Source: Evansella clarkii (GTDB lineage Bacteria; Bacillota; Bacilli; Bacillales; Salisediminibacteriaceae). Taken from it: a DNA stretch of 64,000 nt. The notes under the pieces were generated by a model. That model did not search any database. It was not told the DNA's origin and was given only the letters and a program-made list of their open reading frames with translations. This document shows positions 52,108 through 61,070 of this stretch, one piece after another (positions within the stretch are counted from its first letter, which is position 1; each line of letters opens with the position of its first letter). The DNA lies in assembly GCF_002019695.1 (NCBI RefSeq), contig NZ_KV917376.1, positions 4,164,974 to 4,228,973 of the forward strand, written 5' to 3'. The position numbers and the translations under genes were made by a program.

Positions 52108-52783
52108 AAAGTCTCCGTTCTCTTCCGTTGTTATCTCTAATTTGAACGTTAATATGATTTGACTGGCTCCACTGATAATAATCACCTGCAGCAGGTACCT
52201 CCACAATACTCTTGATTCTGATCAGGCGGTTCTCGCCCGGATATAATTCGATAATATGAGGACCAGTTTCGTTTAACAGTGAATAAGTAGGCACTTCCTC
52301 ATCACCATAAACCGGTTCTGAAAAAATCATTTCAAATTCAGCTTTTCTTGTACCGTTGTTTTTTAAGGGAATCAGGCATTCGATATTTGCTGCCTGTTCT
52401 TCTTCCACGTACTCATATAAACATTCACTCCAGGTTTTTTCATAGGAAACCCCGTAAATCCCTGTTGCGAAAGTGGCCTGGTACGCGGAGACCAGTGCTG
52501 ATGGAAGGAGGAATACTGCTGCAAGCGCAGTCAGAATTACCCTCCCGTTATACTTGTTTAAAGAATGATTTACAAAAAACAGTCCTGCGAGCAGCAAGAA
52601 AAAACTAGTTAACCCTGCAAAATGAATTCCTGTTTCTGTTTCCATATTAGAATATGGCGGTATTCCCACTGCATTCAAGATCAGCTCCCCGAAAGGTGTG
52701 TGATGGGGAAAAGATAAGCCAAACAGCATAGAAAAGAATAAACATACTCCCGCTGCAGCAAGCAACCGGTAGTTTTCTATCAT
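52106..52783 (-). CDS. Membrane protein with extracytoplasmic beta domain, 225 aa
   Basis: Three membrane helices occupy roughly 8-25, 50-70 and 80-100. The C-terminal 120 residues look beta-rich and Ig/CARDB-like (CLIPLKNNGTRKAEFEMIF ... YPGENRLIRIKSIVEV), the kind of domain that contacts ligands outside the cell. No enzyme motif is present. Probably monocistronic. I do not recognise a named family. Confidence 0.72.
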   Translation of the reverse strand: MIENYRLLAAAGVCLFFSMLFGLSFPHHTPFGELILNAVGIPPYSNMETETGIHFAGLTSFFLLLAGLFFVNHSLNKYNGRVILTALAAVFLLPSALVSAYQATFATGIYGVSYEKTWSECLYEYVEEEQAANIECLIPLKNNGTRKAEFEMIFSEPVYGDEEVPTYSLLNETGPHIIELYPGENRLIRIKSIVEVPAAGDYYQWSQSNHINVQIRDNNGRERRL

Positions 52784-52856
52784 AATAATTTCTCCTCTCC
52801 TGTTAATTTATTCGGCAGGCCAGCATCAGATTCCTGTTTTTCCCACATAAAGAAAA

Positions 52857-52872
52857 CCCGCCGATTGGCGGG
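52857..52872 (-). terminator. Hairpin in the gap upstream of the 52106 gene
   Basis: CCCGCC / GGCGGG stem with a TTTTC tail on the minus strand. Confidence 0.7.
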
Positions 52873-52920
52873 CCTTAAGGAAAAGAAAGAGGCTTAGTTG
52901 TACTGATACTAAAGGGCAAA

Positions 52921-52955
52921 AGGTCGTCTTCCTTCACAAGAAGACGACCTTTTTC
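52921..52955. terminator. Terminator of the HAD gene
   Basis: Perfect 10-bp stem AGGTCGTCTT / AAGACGACCT with T-runs in both directions, just after the HAD stop. Confidence 0.9.
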
Positions 52956-52959
52956 ATGC

Positions 52960-53700
52960 TTACTGCTGAGTATTCACTGCCTCTTTAAATAAGCCTTCTT
53001 TATTTTTCAGCTTTTCATACAGTTCCTCAAGTGTTCCCTGATCATCAACCGGATATTGCGGTTCACCGCGGTCAATCACATAACCTTCTACGAGGTACGT
53101 TTTCATCCCCAGCTTTCCGGCAACCATATCCTCCTGTTTGTCATTTCCCACCATAATACATTCTTCAGGAGCGACTCCCAGCTTATCCGTAATATATTTA
53201 TAATATTGAGCGTGAGGTTTTGTGAAAATACTTTCTTCGTATACAGTTACAAGTTCAAAGGGAAGGTCATCAATACCTGCCCAATTCAGCCGGTGATAGA
53301 TCGCAGCTTTCGGAAAGACAGGATTCGTGGCTACTGCGACTTTATACCCCTGTTTTACTGCTTCCTCCACAACCTGCCTCGCAACAGGAGTCGGCTCACA
53401 TAAATGGGAAAAGGAAGGAAAGACTTTTTCATAAAATTCATCCAGTGCCGGCCATATTTCTTCTTTTTTCACATCCACCAGTGAAAGGAACGTCGCTTCA
53501 AATACCTGCTCATTCGTTTTTTCCCCATCCGTGCTTTTCATCATCGCTTCGGTGCCCGCCCAGAGCGCCTTAACGAATATTTCAGGCTCCACGATATGAG
53601 CTACCCTCGGAGCCAGCTCTTTAATATAATTCTGTACAAATGCTTCTGTATCCATTGGCAGCAAAGTACCGTCCAGATCGAATAAAATTACTTTCGCCAT
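52960..53700 (-). CDS. HAD-superfamily hydrolase
   Basis: A 246-residue HAD phosphatase. Motif I DLDGTLLP with both aspartates near residue 8-10, a cap inserted at about 20-95, motif II VATNP, motif III lysine in TKPHAQYYK and motif IV GNDKQEDM. A helical C1 cap suggests a small phosphate substrate, but none can be named. GAGG precedes the ATG. Monocistronic with a strong terminator. Cytosolic. Confidence 0.87.
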   Translation of the reverse strand: MAKVILFDLDGTLLPMDTEAFVQNYIKELAPRVAHIVEPEIFVKALWAGTEAMMKSTDGEKTNEQVFEATFLSLVDVKKEEIWPALDEFYEKVFPSFSHLCEPTPVARQVVEEAVKQGYKVAVATNPVFPKAAIYHRLNWAGIDDLPFELVTVYEESIFTKPHAQYYKYITDKLGVAPEECIMVGNDKQEDMVAGKLGMKTYLVEGYVIDRGEPQYPVDDQGTLEELYEKLKNKEGLFKEAVNTQQ

Positions 53701-53839
53701 TCAAAAAACCTCATTTTCTCTGTAATTTAGTGCTTTCCTTTTTCAGGAATTATCTATCATTTTACTAAAGGCTGAGAGGAATATCGAATAAAACGAGCTC
53801 TGGATATTCCTTTATCCGGCAATAAGCATCCTGACTTAC

Positions 53840-54610
53840 CTAACGCTTTACTGCTCTGAGAAGAATCGCTTCCCCCTGAAAAGTGACAGTACGCCCTGAT
53901 TCATCTGTTTTTATGTTAAAATAGTTTTTTGTCTCTTTCGGTGCCTTTATAAATATATCGTTAAGCTCTTCTTTTTCCTCAGCTGGCAGCTGCATCCGGT
54001 CGCACCAGCTGTCAAACTTGAAAGTTTTTTCAAAACTGTACCAATCACTTATTTTGAAGCCAGTCAGTTCAATCTGCTTCAGCCATTCAGATTTTTTGTA
54101 TGCCCGCTGGTGGCTGTAATCTCTAAGTTTTTCTACTTTATTATAAAATTCGTCCAGTTTCTCATCTTCCGGTGCAACATTATCATCAAGAATAAATTGT
54201 CCCTCTTTTTTTAACACCCGGCTGACTTCCTTTACAAACTTCTCTGTATCCGAAAAATGATGTGCTGCTATCCGGCATGTCACTATATCGAATGATTCGC
54301 CCGGGAAAGGAAGCTGTTCCGCTTTGCCAAGTGTAAAGCTTACATTTTTATTCCCCTGGCCAGTGATGAACTGTTCAGCCTCGTTTAGCATTTCCGGTGT
54401 CACATCAAGAGCTGTCACATGCTTGACAGCTGGTGCAAGGGCATTTGCTGTGTGCCCGCCTCCTGTTGCCACGTCAAGCACCTGTTCCTCTCCTGTCATA
54501 CCTGTGATTTCCTTAAGCTTTTGTAAATCTGATCCTTTTTTGTGTATACTACTGTCTACATACGCCTTAGCACTTTTCCCGAACTGGGAAATAACATCTT
54601 TTTCTCCCAA
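53840..54610 (-). CDS. Class I SAM-dependent methyltransferase
   Basis: A 256-residue Rossmann methyltransferase with motif I VLDVATGGGHTAN, the acidic residue after strand 2 (ALDVTPEML), and CRIAAHHF in motif IV. It resembles UbiE/YcgJ-type enzymes. The start is TTG with GGAG 7 nt upstream. It starts 15 nt after the kinase-like gene stop and probably shares its transcript. Substrate unknown. Confidence 0.88.
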   Translation of the reverse strand: MGEKDVISQFGKSAKAYVDSSIHKKGSDLQKLKEITGMTGEEQVLDVATGGGHTANALAPAVKHVTALDVTPEMLNEAEQFITGQGNKNVSFTLGKAEQLPFPGESFDIVTCRIAAHHFSDTEKFVKEVSRVLKKEGQFILDDNVAPEDEKLDEFYNKVEKLRDYSHQRAYKKSEWLKQIELTGFKISDWYSFEKTFKFDSWCDRMQLPAEEKEELNDIFIKAPKETKNYFNIKTDESGRTVTFQGEAILLRAVKR

Positions 54611-54625
54611 CTTACATCTCCTCCA

Positions 54626-55570
54626 TTAGTTTAAAGTAATTTTTTCTAAAAAATTACGAGTGCAATCCTCATAAAGCTTCCTGAATATTTCTATTCCATT
54701 AAAAAAATTTTTATCATAATTCATGCCGTCGACGGTCCAGGAAGTTGACAGTACAGCATGAGCATAGCCCCAGAGCAGAAGCCGCTGCTTATTCAGCCCC
54801 AGTTCCTCCGTGAATATCCCGGCTCTCTCCTTAATCACTTCATAAGCTTTTTCCTTATCTTCCGGAAGCTTGTTCAGCATAAACTGAATCAGGTCCGCTT
54901 CCCTTTCCCCTGTCAGTCCTTTAGGGTCGATTGCTTTCCATTCATCCTTGCCTGTATCAAGTATATTGTAAGGGTGGAAATCTCCGTGAAGAATCCACCT
55001 TTCGCGAGAAGACCCATTTAAGTATGTATAGAGCTTCAACGCCTGATTCAGCATCTGTCTGGTTATCGGCCCGGTACCTTCTGGATAATTCCTTATAATT
55101 TCTTTCAGGCTTTCTTCTCTGTCCAATGTAGAAGGCAGTCCGCAGGCTTCAGCCGGTGATAGACGCCTGGTTATTTTTTTCATCACTATGGCTGAAATTC
55201 TGCAGGCTTCTTCATCATTCTCCAGTTCAGCAAGGCATGAGCCTGGCTCAAGTTTTTCAAGCAGGATAATTCCCCGCTGCTCATCCCAGTCGAGAACAGA
55301 TACCATTCTCTCCCCTTTCATCAGACGAAGTGCTTCCAGTTCATTTAAAAATTCTTTCCCTGGTATGCAGCACTTTACTACTAGCTTTTCACCAGTATTC
55401 TTTACAGCCGGTGCAACGTAATTGATGGAAAGGGAATAAGGGGCAAGCATCCGGAGCTGCCACCTTTCTTCACAATAATTTATAAGACTTGGCAATCCCA
55501 TCAGCCACTCTTCGCCCTGCCTCTGAAAATAGTGCTTCACTGTTTTAACAAAATGCTCCTGATACTTCAT
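54626..55570 (-). CDS. Aminoglycoside/hydroxyurea phosphotransferase-family kinase
   Basis: About 314 residues of the APH / streptomycin 6-kinase-like fold. The catalytic loop is WILHGDFHPYNIL (Brenner HGDxxxxN) and the metal-binding aspartate is in AIDPKGLTGE. ATG 55570 has GAGGGAC upstream; the longer frame to 55585 lacks a ribosome binding site. It could phosphorylate an antibiotic or a metabolite; genome context (a methyltransferase after it) does not decide. Such genes in bacilli are common and often not true resistance genes. Confidence 0.85.
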   Translation of the reverse strand: MKYQEHFVKTVKHYFQRQGEEWLMGLPSLINYCEERWQLRMLAPYSLSINYVAPAVKNTGEKLVVKCCIPGKEFLNELEALRLMKGERMVSVLDWDEQRGIILLEKLEPGSCLAELENDEEACRISAIVMKKITRRLSPAEACGLPSTLDREESLKEIIRNYPEGTGPITRQMLNQALKLYTYLNGSSRERWILHGDFHPYNILDTGKDEWKAIDPKGLTGEREADLIQFMLNKLPEDKEKAYEVIKERAGIFTEELGLNKQRLLLWGYAHAVLSTSWTVDGMNYDKNFFNGIEIFRKLYEDCTRNFLEKITLN

Positions 55571-55637
55571 ATCACTGTCCCTCATTTCTCTTATAAAGGA
55601 GGAGACTGGGAGCCGTGGGTGGATTACTGCGAGTAAT

Positions 55638-56879
55638 TCATCCTTTCATTACACCCTCCACTGCCTGAAGGAATGCCTCAACTTCTTCCGCTGTATTATA
55701 AGGTGCAAGCCCTGCCCGGACCCAGCCTCCTTTATCATTAATATCCAGCTTGCCAGCGAGTGTTGTAGCATAGAAATGCCCGTCCGCTGTAAAAATACCA
55801 TGTTCTTCTGCAATCCTTTTACATACATCCCTCGAGTTCATACCTTCCACGGTAAAAGCTATTGTAGGAGTTTTTGGAACATCGGGGGCAGCTTCATATA
55901 ATTTTACCTTACTGATTGTACGCAGTCCTTCCCTCATTTTATCAGCGAGGCTGTTTTCATATTCCTCGATAATTGCCATTCCTGCAAGGATCCTTTCTCT
56001 CCTGTCAGCCCCTTCGCCTAATTTTTCCACAAACTCCACGGCAGGCTTTATGCCGGCAATTCCTTCATGATTCTGCGTGCCAGTTTCAAGTTTATCCGGA
56101 AGGTAGTCAGGTGCAGGCTGTAATTTAAATGGATCGAGCTGTTCAAAAACATTTTCTTTAATAACGGCTATACCGACATGTGGACCGAAAAATTTATATG
56201 CGGAACAAAGTAGAATGTCCGCTCCTAATTTATTCCGGTCAATTGCAATATGCGGTGCAGCATGGACCGCATCAACCGCTGTCAGTGCCCCCGCTTCCCT
56301 TGCTCTTTCTGCTATCCTCTTCACGTCATTTATCGTTCCAACCGCATTAGAGGCTAACCCAACAGCAACGAGCTTAGTTTTTTCATTAATTACTTCATGT
56401 AAATTATCAAGATTTAGTGTAAGCGACTCTGGATCGACTTTTAGCCAGCGGACTGTTGCTCCCCGGTCCTCCGCCATGGAGATCCAAGGATCCACATTCG
56501 CTCTGTGGTCAATTTCAGTTACTACAATTTCATCCCCTTTATTTATTGTTTTTCCTAGTGCTCTTCCAACAGACAATGCAAGGGTAGTCATATTTGCTCC
56601 AAAAGCCACCTCACGTGCTTTAACACCGAATAAATCAGCAATTATATTTCTCGCATCGGCAATAATTTCCTCTGTCTCATAGCTCGTCGGAAATGAACCA
56701 TGCAGATTTGCTCCGCCCTTTTCCATATACTCCTTTATTGCCTGAACAGAACTGGCGACTACCTGTGTCCCGCCTGGCCCGTCAAGATATGTAACTGTTT
56801 TTTCTTTATAAGTCCTCTTTAATGCAGGGAACTGCTCTCTCACTTTTGTTAGTGGAAATGTTAATAACTCCTGTTTCAT
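55638..56879 (-). CDS. Cysteine desulfurase-like class V aminotransferase (VC1184 family)
   Basis: About 413 residues, PLP-dependent. FPALKRTYKEKTVTYLDGPGGTQV opening, the cofactor-binding TEIDHRANVDPW and ASNAVGTIND segments, the PLP aspartate in AVDAVHAAPH and the PLP lysine in CSAYKFFGPHVG. The family is close to SufS/kynureninase but its reaction is not settled. ATG 56879 has GAGGAG 7 nt upstream; an in-frame start at 56897 is less likely. No SUF genes nearby, so a housekeeping Fe-S role is unlikely. Confidence 0.88.
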   Translation of the reverse strand: MKQELLTFPLTKVREQFPALKRTYKEKTVTYLDGPGGTQVVASSVQAIKEYMEKGGANLHGSFPTSYETEEIIADARNIIADLFGVKAREVAFGANMTTLALSVGRALGKTINKGDEIVVTEIDHRANVDPWISMAEDRGATVRWLKVDPESLTLNLDNLHEVINEKTKLVAVGLASNAVGTINDVKRIAERAREAGALTAVDAVHAAPHIAIDRNKLGADILLCSAYKFFGPHVGIAVIKENVFEQLDPFKLQPAPDYLPDKLETGTQNHEGIAGIKPAVEFVEKLGEGADRRERILAGMAIIEEYENSLADKMREGLRTISKVKLYEAAPDVPKTPTIAFTVEGMNSRDVCKRIAEEHGIFTADGHFYATTLAGKLDINDKGGWVRAGLAPYNTAEEVEAFLQAVEGVMKG

Positions 56880-56897
56880 TTGCTGACTCCTCTCCAT

Positions 56898-57242
56898 TTC
56901 TTTTTTGAAAAATTTGTATATATTTAATTACTTCTTTATGACTAGAAGATATTCCTTTAAATTTTGTATGGCTTCTGACAAGGGCGGTATCTTTTTACCC
57001 AAATACATTAGGCAGCTGACTGGCTTCCTGTGCTCCTTTTTACCGCGCCCATTCAGTCAGTTGCTTTTCTTCCATACTTTACAAGCAGGAGTTTAAACAT
57101 AGAAGAAACCTAAAAGAGATATGCTAAAAATACAACTTACTTGCTAATTAAAGGACAACATTTGGCGTTATAACGAATAAACATAATTAAGATTAATTCA
57201 AGCCTTAAAAATCCCAGAGAGGAAAGTTGAAGGTGTAACTGA
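56898..57242. other. 345-bp intergenic region with a hairpin
   Basis: GCAGCTGACTG at 57009 is mirrored by CAGTCAGTTGC ending at 57064, an 11-bp stem with one wobble and a 34-nt loop. The rest is AT-rich and should carry the promoters for the divergent genes. No gene recognised. Confidence 0.5.
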
Positions 57243-57779
57243 ATGAATAATCTCCAGCTGCTTAACTACTCATTTGAAAATTTGCAGGAAAAGAACATGA
57301 CTTTTGAACAAGTATTTGAGCGGATCGTCCGTTTTATGAAACAGCATCCGGACAATGCCTACCGGCTTATGTGCGGCACCGATTCCCAGGCACATCCCAA
57401 ATCCACCAGGTTTGTAACAGGTATCGTTATTCAGAGGGAAGGAAAAGGAGCATGGGCATGCATAAGAAAAATAACTTACCCTCGGCAGATAACAAGCCTG
57501 CATGAAAAAATTTCATACGAAACTTCCCTTACTGAAGAAGTATTTGCAATGGTCACAGAAGAAAGAAAAGAAAGACTTTATAATATTGTCCTGCCTCATA
57601 TTTATAAAGGAGGATCTCTTACTATTGAAGGGCATTTGGATATCGGCGCCCGGGAAAGAAATAAAACGCGACTCTATGTCAGAGAAATGATGTCTCGTAT
57701 TGAATCTATGGGGATCGAACCAAAAATCAAACCTGAAGCCTTTGTAGCAAGCGCATATGCAAACCGATATACTAAATAA
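57243..57779 (+). CDS. ykuK: YkuK-family (DUF458) RNase H-like protein
   Basis: A 178-residue member of the YkuK/DUF458 family, predicted to adopt an RNase H-like fold. Visible family segments are YRLMCGTDSQAHPKSTRFVTGIV, with an acidic DSQ, and IEGHLDIGARERNKTR, with the conserved histidine and aspartates. Length matches (about 170). AGGTG lies ahead of the ATG. Monocistronic with a terminator. In bacilli the gene is sporulation- or stress-linked in some species; activity is unproven. Confidence 0.88.
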   Translation: MNNLQLLNYSFENLQEKNMTFEQVFERIVRFMKQHPDNAYRLMCGTDSQAHPKSTRFVTGIVIQREGKGAWACIRKITYPRQITSLHEKISYETSLTEEVFAMVTEERKERLYNIVLPHIYKGGSLTIEGHLDIGARERNKTRLYVREMMSRIESMGIEPKIKPEAFVASAYANRYTK

Positions 57780-57820
57780 CAGCCGGCCGGTATACTCGGG
57801 CGGCTGTTTCCCTGTTTTTT
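57780..57820 (+). terminator. Terminator of ykuK
   Basis: CAGCCG-CCG / CGG-CGGCTG stem followed by TTTCCCTGTTTTTT. Confidence 0.85.
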
Positions 57821-57841
57821 ATTTACTATAATATTATTATG

Positions 57842-58615
57842 TCAACTAATCCCCTCGTTTTCCAAATCAAAATAATAAATCCAGCCTTCCTGCATAACAA
57901 GATCTTTCAGATGTTCCGGCGGTCTTTTTAATTTTGGGAGGAGCTGCCCTTCGCTTCCAAGTGCAATAGCATATAGCGCACAAATACAAGCATCGTACGC
58001 GTCCGTTCCTGGAAATACATTACCCGGCATATGCTTAATCATCCATTCCGCCGCATCTCCGTCCCTCCTGCTTTTTACTAATGCAGGATAAACTTCAATA
58101 ATAATCCTGTTCATATCAGCTTCTTCAATCTTAGTGGGGTAAACCGTAAAATTGTTCTCTCTCTCCCATCGCCGTGCATGGGCTATAGCCAGAGTCGCGT
58201 TATTGCCAATCCGGTCAAAACTAGCTGATAATGGTTTTTTTCTGAACCTTTCGTAAATCTCCTGATCAGCGGCTCTGTATGCAAGCGGATTAAATATTTC
58301 TTTTTCAGGCTTAACTATCTGAGAAGGCTGGCCATTCAGTAAATTTATAAACTCTGCAGGAAAGCCAAGAGGTGCATCAATACCTATCACAGTTAAGGTA
58401 TCGTTATCTGCGAGTAGATTTTCATCAATTTCCGAACCTGAAAGTAACTTATCAAGGGAAAGAATGCCGGAATCCGGCAACCCTGTTTCAAAGGGTGTCC
58501 CATGCCAGCTAACTTTCTTACTGGCTGTATCCCAGGAACAAACTGCTATACCGTGGTTGGTCCCCATCCAGCCCCCTACATCCCAGCCGATGCCAATTAC
58601 TTTTGTATAATTCAT
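57842..58615 (-). CDS. DUF429 (predicted RNase H-fold nuclease) protein
   Basis: A 257-residue DUF429 protein: GIGWDVGGW opening, the conserved VIGIDAPLGFP, an internal ARRWERENN and the closing YDACICALYAIA with the acidic D. The family is predicted to be a nuclease related to RuvC, but biochemistry is sparse. Start ATG with GGGGAG upstream. Divergent from the small 58699-59016 gene with an 83-bp spacer. Not in any operon here. Confidence 0.85.
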   Translation of the reverse strand: MNYTKVIGIGWDVGGWMGTNHGIAVCSWDTASKKVSWHGTPFETGLPDSGILSLDKLLSGSEIDENLLADNDTLTVIGIDAPLGFPAEFINLLNGQPSQIVKPEKEIFNPLAYRAADQEIYERFRKKPLSASFDRIGNNATLAIAHARRWERENNFTVYPTKIEEADMNRIIIEVYPALVKSRRDGDAAEWMIKHMPGNVFPGTDAYDACICALYAIALGSEGQLLPKLKRPPEHLKDLVMQEGWIYYFDLENEGIS

Positions 58616-58698
58616 ATTTTCTCCCCTTTCGATTTACTGTGACTGATTACATATTGTCTGGTATGATAGACTTGACTATTTTTAAAGGAGTCCTGTGT

Positions 58699-59016
58699 AT
58701 GGATAAAAAAGAACTTGAAGAACAAATTATTAATAACTATAAACAAGATGAAACTATGATGGTTCTTGTTTTCGCCCAGTGGTGTGTAAATAATGATCTT
58801 GATCCTGCCGCTGTTTATAAAAAAGCTTATCCTGGCGAAAAAGGAGAAAATGAGGCACTCCGGCACGCTATAAGCCTTACTGTTCCAAAAGAAGAATCAG
58901 AGTATATCTCACCAGAAACACTCCTTGGGGTGTTATCTTTATTTGGCAACGACGACCTGGCATTTGTTGTTACCGAAGAAATGGATATGCTGAAAAAAAG
59001 AAAAAACGACGAGTAA
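58699..59016 (+). CDS. Hypothetical protein, 105 aa
   Basis: Soluble acidic protein. ATG 58699 has AAAGGAG 8 nt upstream, which decides it over a longer upstream frame. A short helical start (MDKKELEEQIINNYKQDE), VFAQWCVNNDLDPAAVYKKAYP and a leucine-rich C-terminal helix. I do not recognise a family, but the gene has a clear ribosome binding site and its own terminator. Function unknown. Confidence 0.75.
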   Translation: MDKKELEEQIINNYKQDETMMVLVFAQWCVNNDLDPAAVYKKAYPGEKGENEALRHAISLTVPKEESEYISPETLLGVLSLFGNDDLAFVVTEEMDMLKKRKNDE

Positions 59017-59104
59017 AATTAAAGCGCCTTGATGCACAATATCTGTTCACAGGTACGAACACCTAATGAACGGGATAAGAAAGTCAGGAATGCGGGTGTT
59101 ATAA

Positions 59105-59150
59105 AACGCAAAACATCCTTTTGTCAGGAATGTTTTGCGTTCATTTTTTA
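59105..59150 (+). terminator. Terminator of the 58699-59016 gene
   Basis: AACGCAAAACAT / ATGTTTTGCGTT, 12-bp perfect stem with a TCATTTTTT tail. About 90 bp after the stop. Confidence 0.85.
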
Positions 59151-59250
59151 TAAATATTCTCTGTGCTTATTACCGGCAATTGGAAAGGAATATTGCCTTA
59201 CTTTTCTTCCACAGGATAGATAATGAGTAAGCTTGTACTATCTTCTATGA

Positions 59251-60069
59251 TTATAAGCCAGAGTTCGCAAGATTAATTAACGAACGAATATATCTGAAAG
59301 CCGTTATGAAATCATCGCTTTCAAAGCGATGTGTTACCCCGTCAATTTTTTCTGCTATCGGCAGAACTTCCGCTGCGTCTGCAAAACCGGAATGAAGATA
59401 GGTTAGTTCTACAGAATACGGTCCCTCTATAACAAAAGGTTTGATACTCTTTCGCTTTTCCAGGGAGTTAATGACAGATTGCTTAATAAGCGAGCGTGCT
59501 TTTTTTGTACTGAGATTTTTAGCTGTAATCCGATTTAAGGTTTGTTTTACTTCCGCTGTTTCTATCTCCGGTATTAGCCCCTTCGCTTCGGCTCCTGCAT
59601 ACTGACAGCCTGTAACAAGCACTACAGGAACCTTAAACGTTCCGGCTATAGCTGCATTTATCCCAATCTCCCCGTAATCAACTCCGTTTATTTTGATGTT
59701 TCGTACTACCCTGCCGCTGTACGAATGATTCAGGATTCCGTCCTGTCCCATCCTTGCATGGTAGCCTAATAATATAGCAGCATCAAAACTCTCATCGATA
59801 CCTTCCATCATAGCAAGTTTTTTTGGAGTGCCTATAATATATTCAGCTTCTTCGTGAAGCAGTTCCGGGATTAAGTTTTTCATGGTACCATGTGAGTCAT
59901 TTACCAGGATTTCCTCTGCTCCAGCCTCGAGTGCCCCTTCAACAGCTACGTTTACCTCTTCAGTCATAAGCATCCTGGCCCTGTCATGCTCTCTTCCTTC
60001 CCTGCCTGTATGTTCTCCATGAACTATACCTGCCACACCTTCCATATCTGCTGAAATAAAAACTTTCAT
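59251..60069 (-). CDS. dppA: D-aminopeptidase DppA (M55)
   Basis: A 272-residue zinc D-aminopeptidase of the M55 family that cleaves D-Ala-D-Ala and related D-peptides, cytosolic in Bacillus. Zinc and catalytic residues are visible: D8-x-E10 in SADMEGVAG, the histidine in NDSHGTM, HARMG and the nucleophile region NHSYSG. Length is near the family norm. In subtilis it heads the dppABCDE operon, but here no transporter genes follow. It may join in D-amino acid recycling of wall peptides, although it lies far from the mur island. GGAGGG precedes the ATG. Confidence 0.94.
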   Translation of the reverse strand: MKVFISADMEGVAGIVHGEHTGREGREHDRARMLMTEEVNVAVEGALEAGAEEILVNDSHGTMKNLIPELLHEEAEYIIGTPKKLAMMEGIDESFDAAILLGYHARMGQDGILNHSYSGRVVRNIKINGVDYGEIGINAAIAGTFKVPVVLVTGCQYAGAEAKGLIPEIETAEVKQTLNRITAKNLSTKKARSLIKQSVINSLEKRKSIKPFVIEGPYSVELTYLHSGFADAAEVLPIAEKIDGVTHRFESDDFITAFRYIRSLINLANSGL

Positions 60070-60271
60070 AAAGATCCCTCCAATTTCCTGTTAATAAAAT
60101 CACACATTATTTTAAAAATTATAACTACTAAACTCTCTCTTGAAATTATAACACTATTAATTCTTATCTCAAAAATACCCATTTGGAAAATCATTTATAA
60201 AAAACCTAAGGAATACAAGCATTACCCTTCTCATAAGTATTAAAGTAGAACCTGGACAAGAGGTGATTTGT

Positions 60272-60553
60272 ATGAAGGACTGGCTCTCTGCATTTCAGGC
60301 AGCACTACTCGGAATGGTGCTTCTTCGGTTACTATCCGGCACCTTTGAAATTACTGCCGCATTATTAATGCTCAAGTTTAACAGCATCGAAAAGGCATTG
60401 GCTATAAATGCTATATTAGCTATTGTCGGCCCTTTGACTCTCATATTAACTATGACGTTAGGTCTCCTCGGCATAGCATCATCAATGCCGGCAGGAAAAC
60501 TGATAGTTATAGGGCTCGGTGTGGGGCTCATTTTACTCGGGCTAAAACTATAA
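60272..60553 (+). CDS. yqhV: YqhV-family (DUF2619) membrane protein
   Basis: A 93-residue protein with three membrane helices. It matches YqhV (LRLLSGTFEITAALLMLKFNSIEKALAINAILAIVGP is the conserved block). ATG 60272 with AGAGGTGA upstream is preferred to one 9 nt earlier. In subtilis yqhV sits beside spoIIIA genes, but here it stands alone. Function unknown. Confidence 0.9.
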   Translation: MKDWLSAFQAALLGMVLLRLLSGTFEITAALLMLKFNSIEKALAINAILAIVGPLTLILTMTLGLLGIASSMPAGKLIVIGLGVGLILLGLKL

Positions 60554-60662
60554 CACATCTTTTCTTCTATATACATATTATCCCCATGTTTTTGGTTTAC
60601 TGCACCAAATTCAATTGTCTCAATTTCTTCTGCTTTCTCAATACTGTTACTTCTGTCAACCT

Positions 60663-60721
60663 GGCACCGGCGGACCGGGGTCACTCGGACCGGGGTCACT
60701 CGGACCGGGTTCAGCGGTGCC
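60663..60721. repeat. 15-bp GC-rich tandem repeat inside an inverted repeat
   Basis: CGGACCGGGGTCACT is repeated at 60671 and 60686, with a partial third copy at 60701. It is framed by GGCACCG (60663) and CGGTGCC (60715). Its base composition is far above the neighbourhood. The rest of 60554-60850 holds no gene. Confidence 0.85.
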
Positions 60722-60854
60722 ACCTTGAGTTGGGCGCTTTTTCTCCCTGCTTAACCCTACAATTCAACACGCCGTTCAATTTTATCTTTTGCATTTTACT
60801 TATGTAAAATTTATTTCTACTATATAAATAACGCTTTTTACCTGCCTCTAGACT

Positions 60855-60947
60855 TATCGCGCCTAACAGAGGATTTATCACGCGTAACTTATACTTTATC
60901 GCGCCGAATTATCACATATACGCGCCAAAGTCTCTTCTTATCGCGCC
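60855..60947 (+). repeat. TATCGCGCC array at exact 21-bp spacing
   Basis: Copies begin at 60855, 60876, 60897, 60918 and 60939, each exactly 21 bp apart. Three read TATCGCGCC exactly; the others are TATCACGCG and ATACGCGCC. Spacer sequences differ, so the spacing is the conserved property. It lies just past the rRNA terminators. Confidence 0.92.
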
Positions 60948-60984
60948 AACTTCATAATTCTGCTACTTTTGCGATGAAAAGAAC

Positions 60985-61019
60985 AAAAAAAAGACACCCT
61001 CAAAAGAGAATGTCTTTTA
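60985..61019 (-). terminator. Duplicated rRNA-type terminator
   Basis: AAAAGACA-cc-CTC-aaaa-GAG-aa-TGTCTTTT, read on the minus strand. Same hairpin as at 61251-61285. Confidence 0.88.
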
Positions 61020-61020
61020 T

Positions 61021-61070
61021 CTGCCCAGCGGCGTCCTACTCTCACAGGGGCGAGCCCCAACTACCAGCGG
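61021..61070 (-). rRNA. Truncated 5S rRNA fragment (3' end only)
   Basis: The first 50 nt match the 3' portion of the real 5S gene at 61287 (CTGCCCAGCGGCGTCCTACT onward), then identity is lost. It is a non-functional remnant that together with its terminator repeats the end of the operon. 61071-61250 contains no recognisable rRNA. Confidence 0.85.

Noticed and set aside
54626-55570. Dedicated antibiotic-resistance gene
   Set aside because: The APH fold alone does not show resistance; there is no mobile context or other resistance gene.
56905-57096. 63-codon frame between the aminotransferase and ykuK genes
   Set aside because: No ribosome binding site, odd aromatic-rich composition and an overlapping hairpin; looks non-coding.
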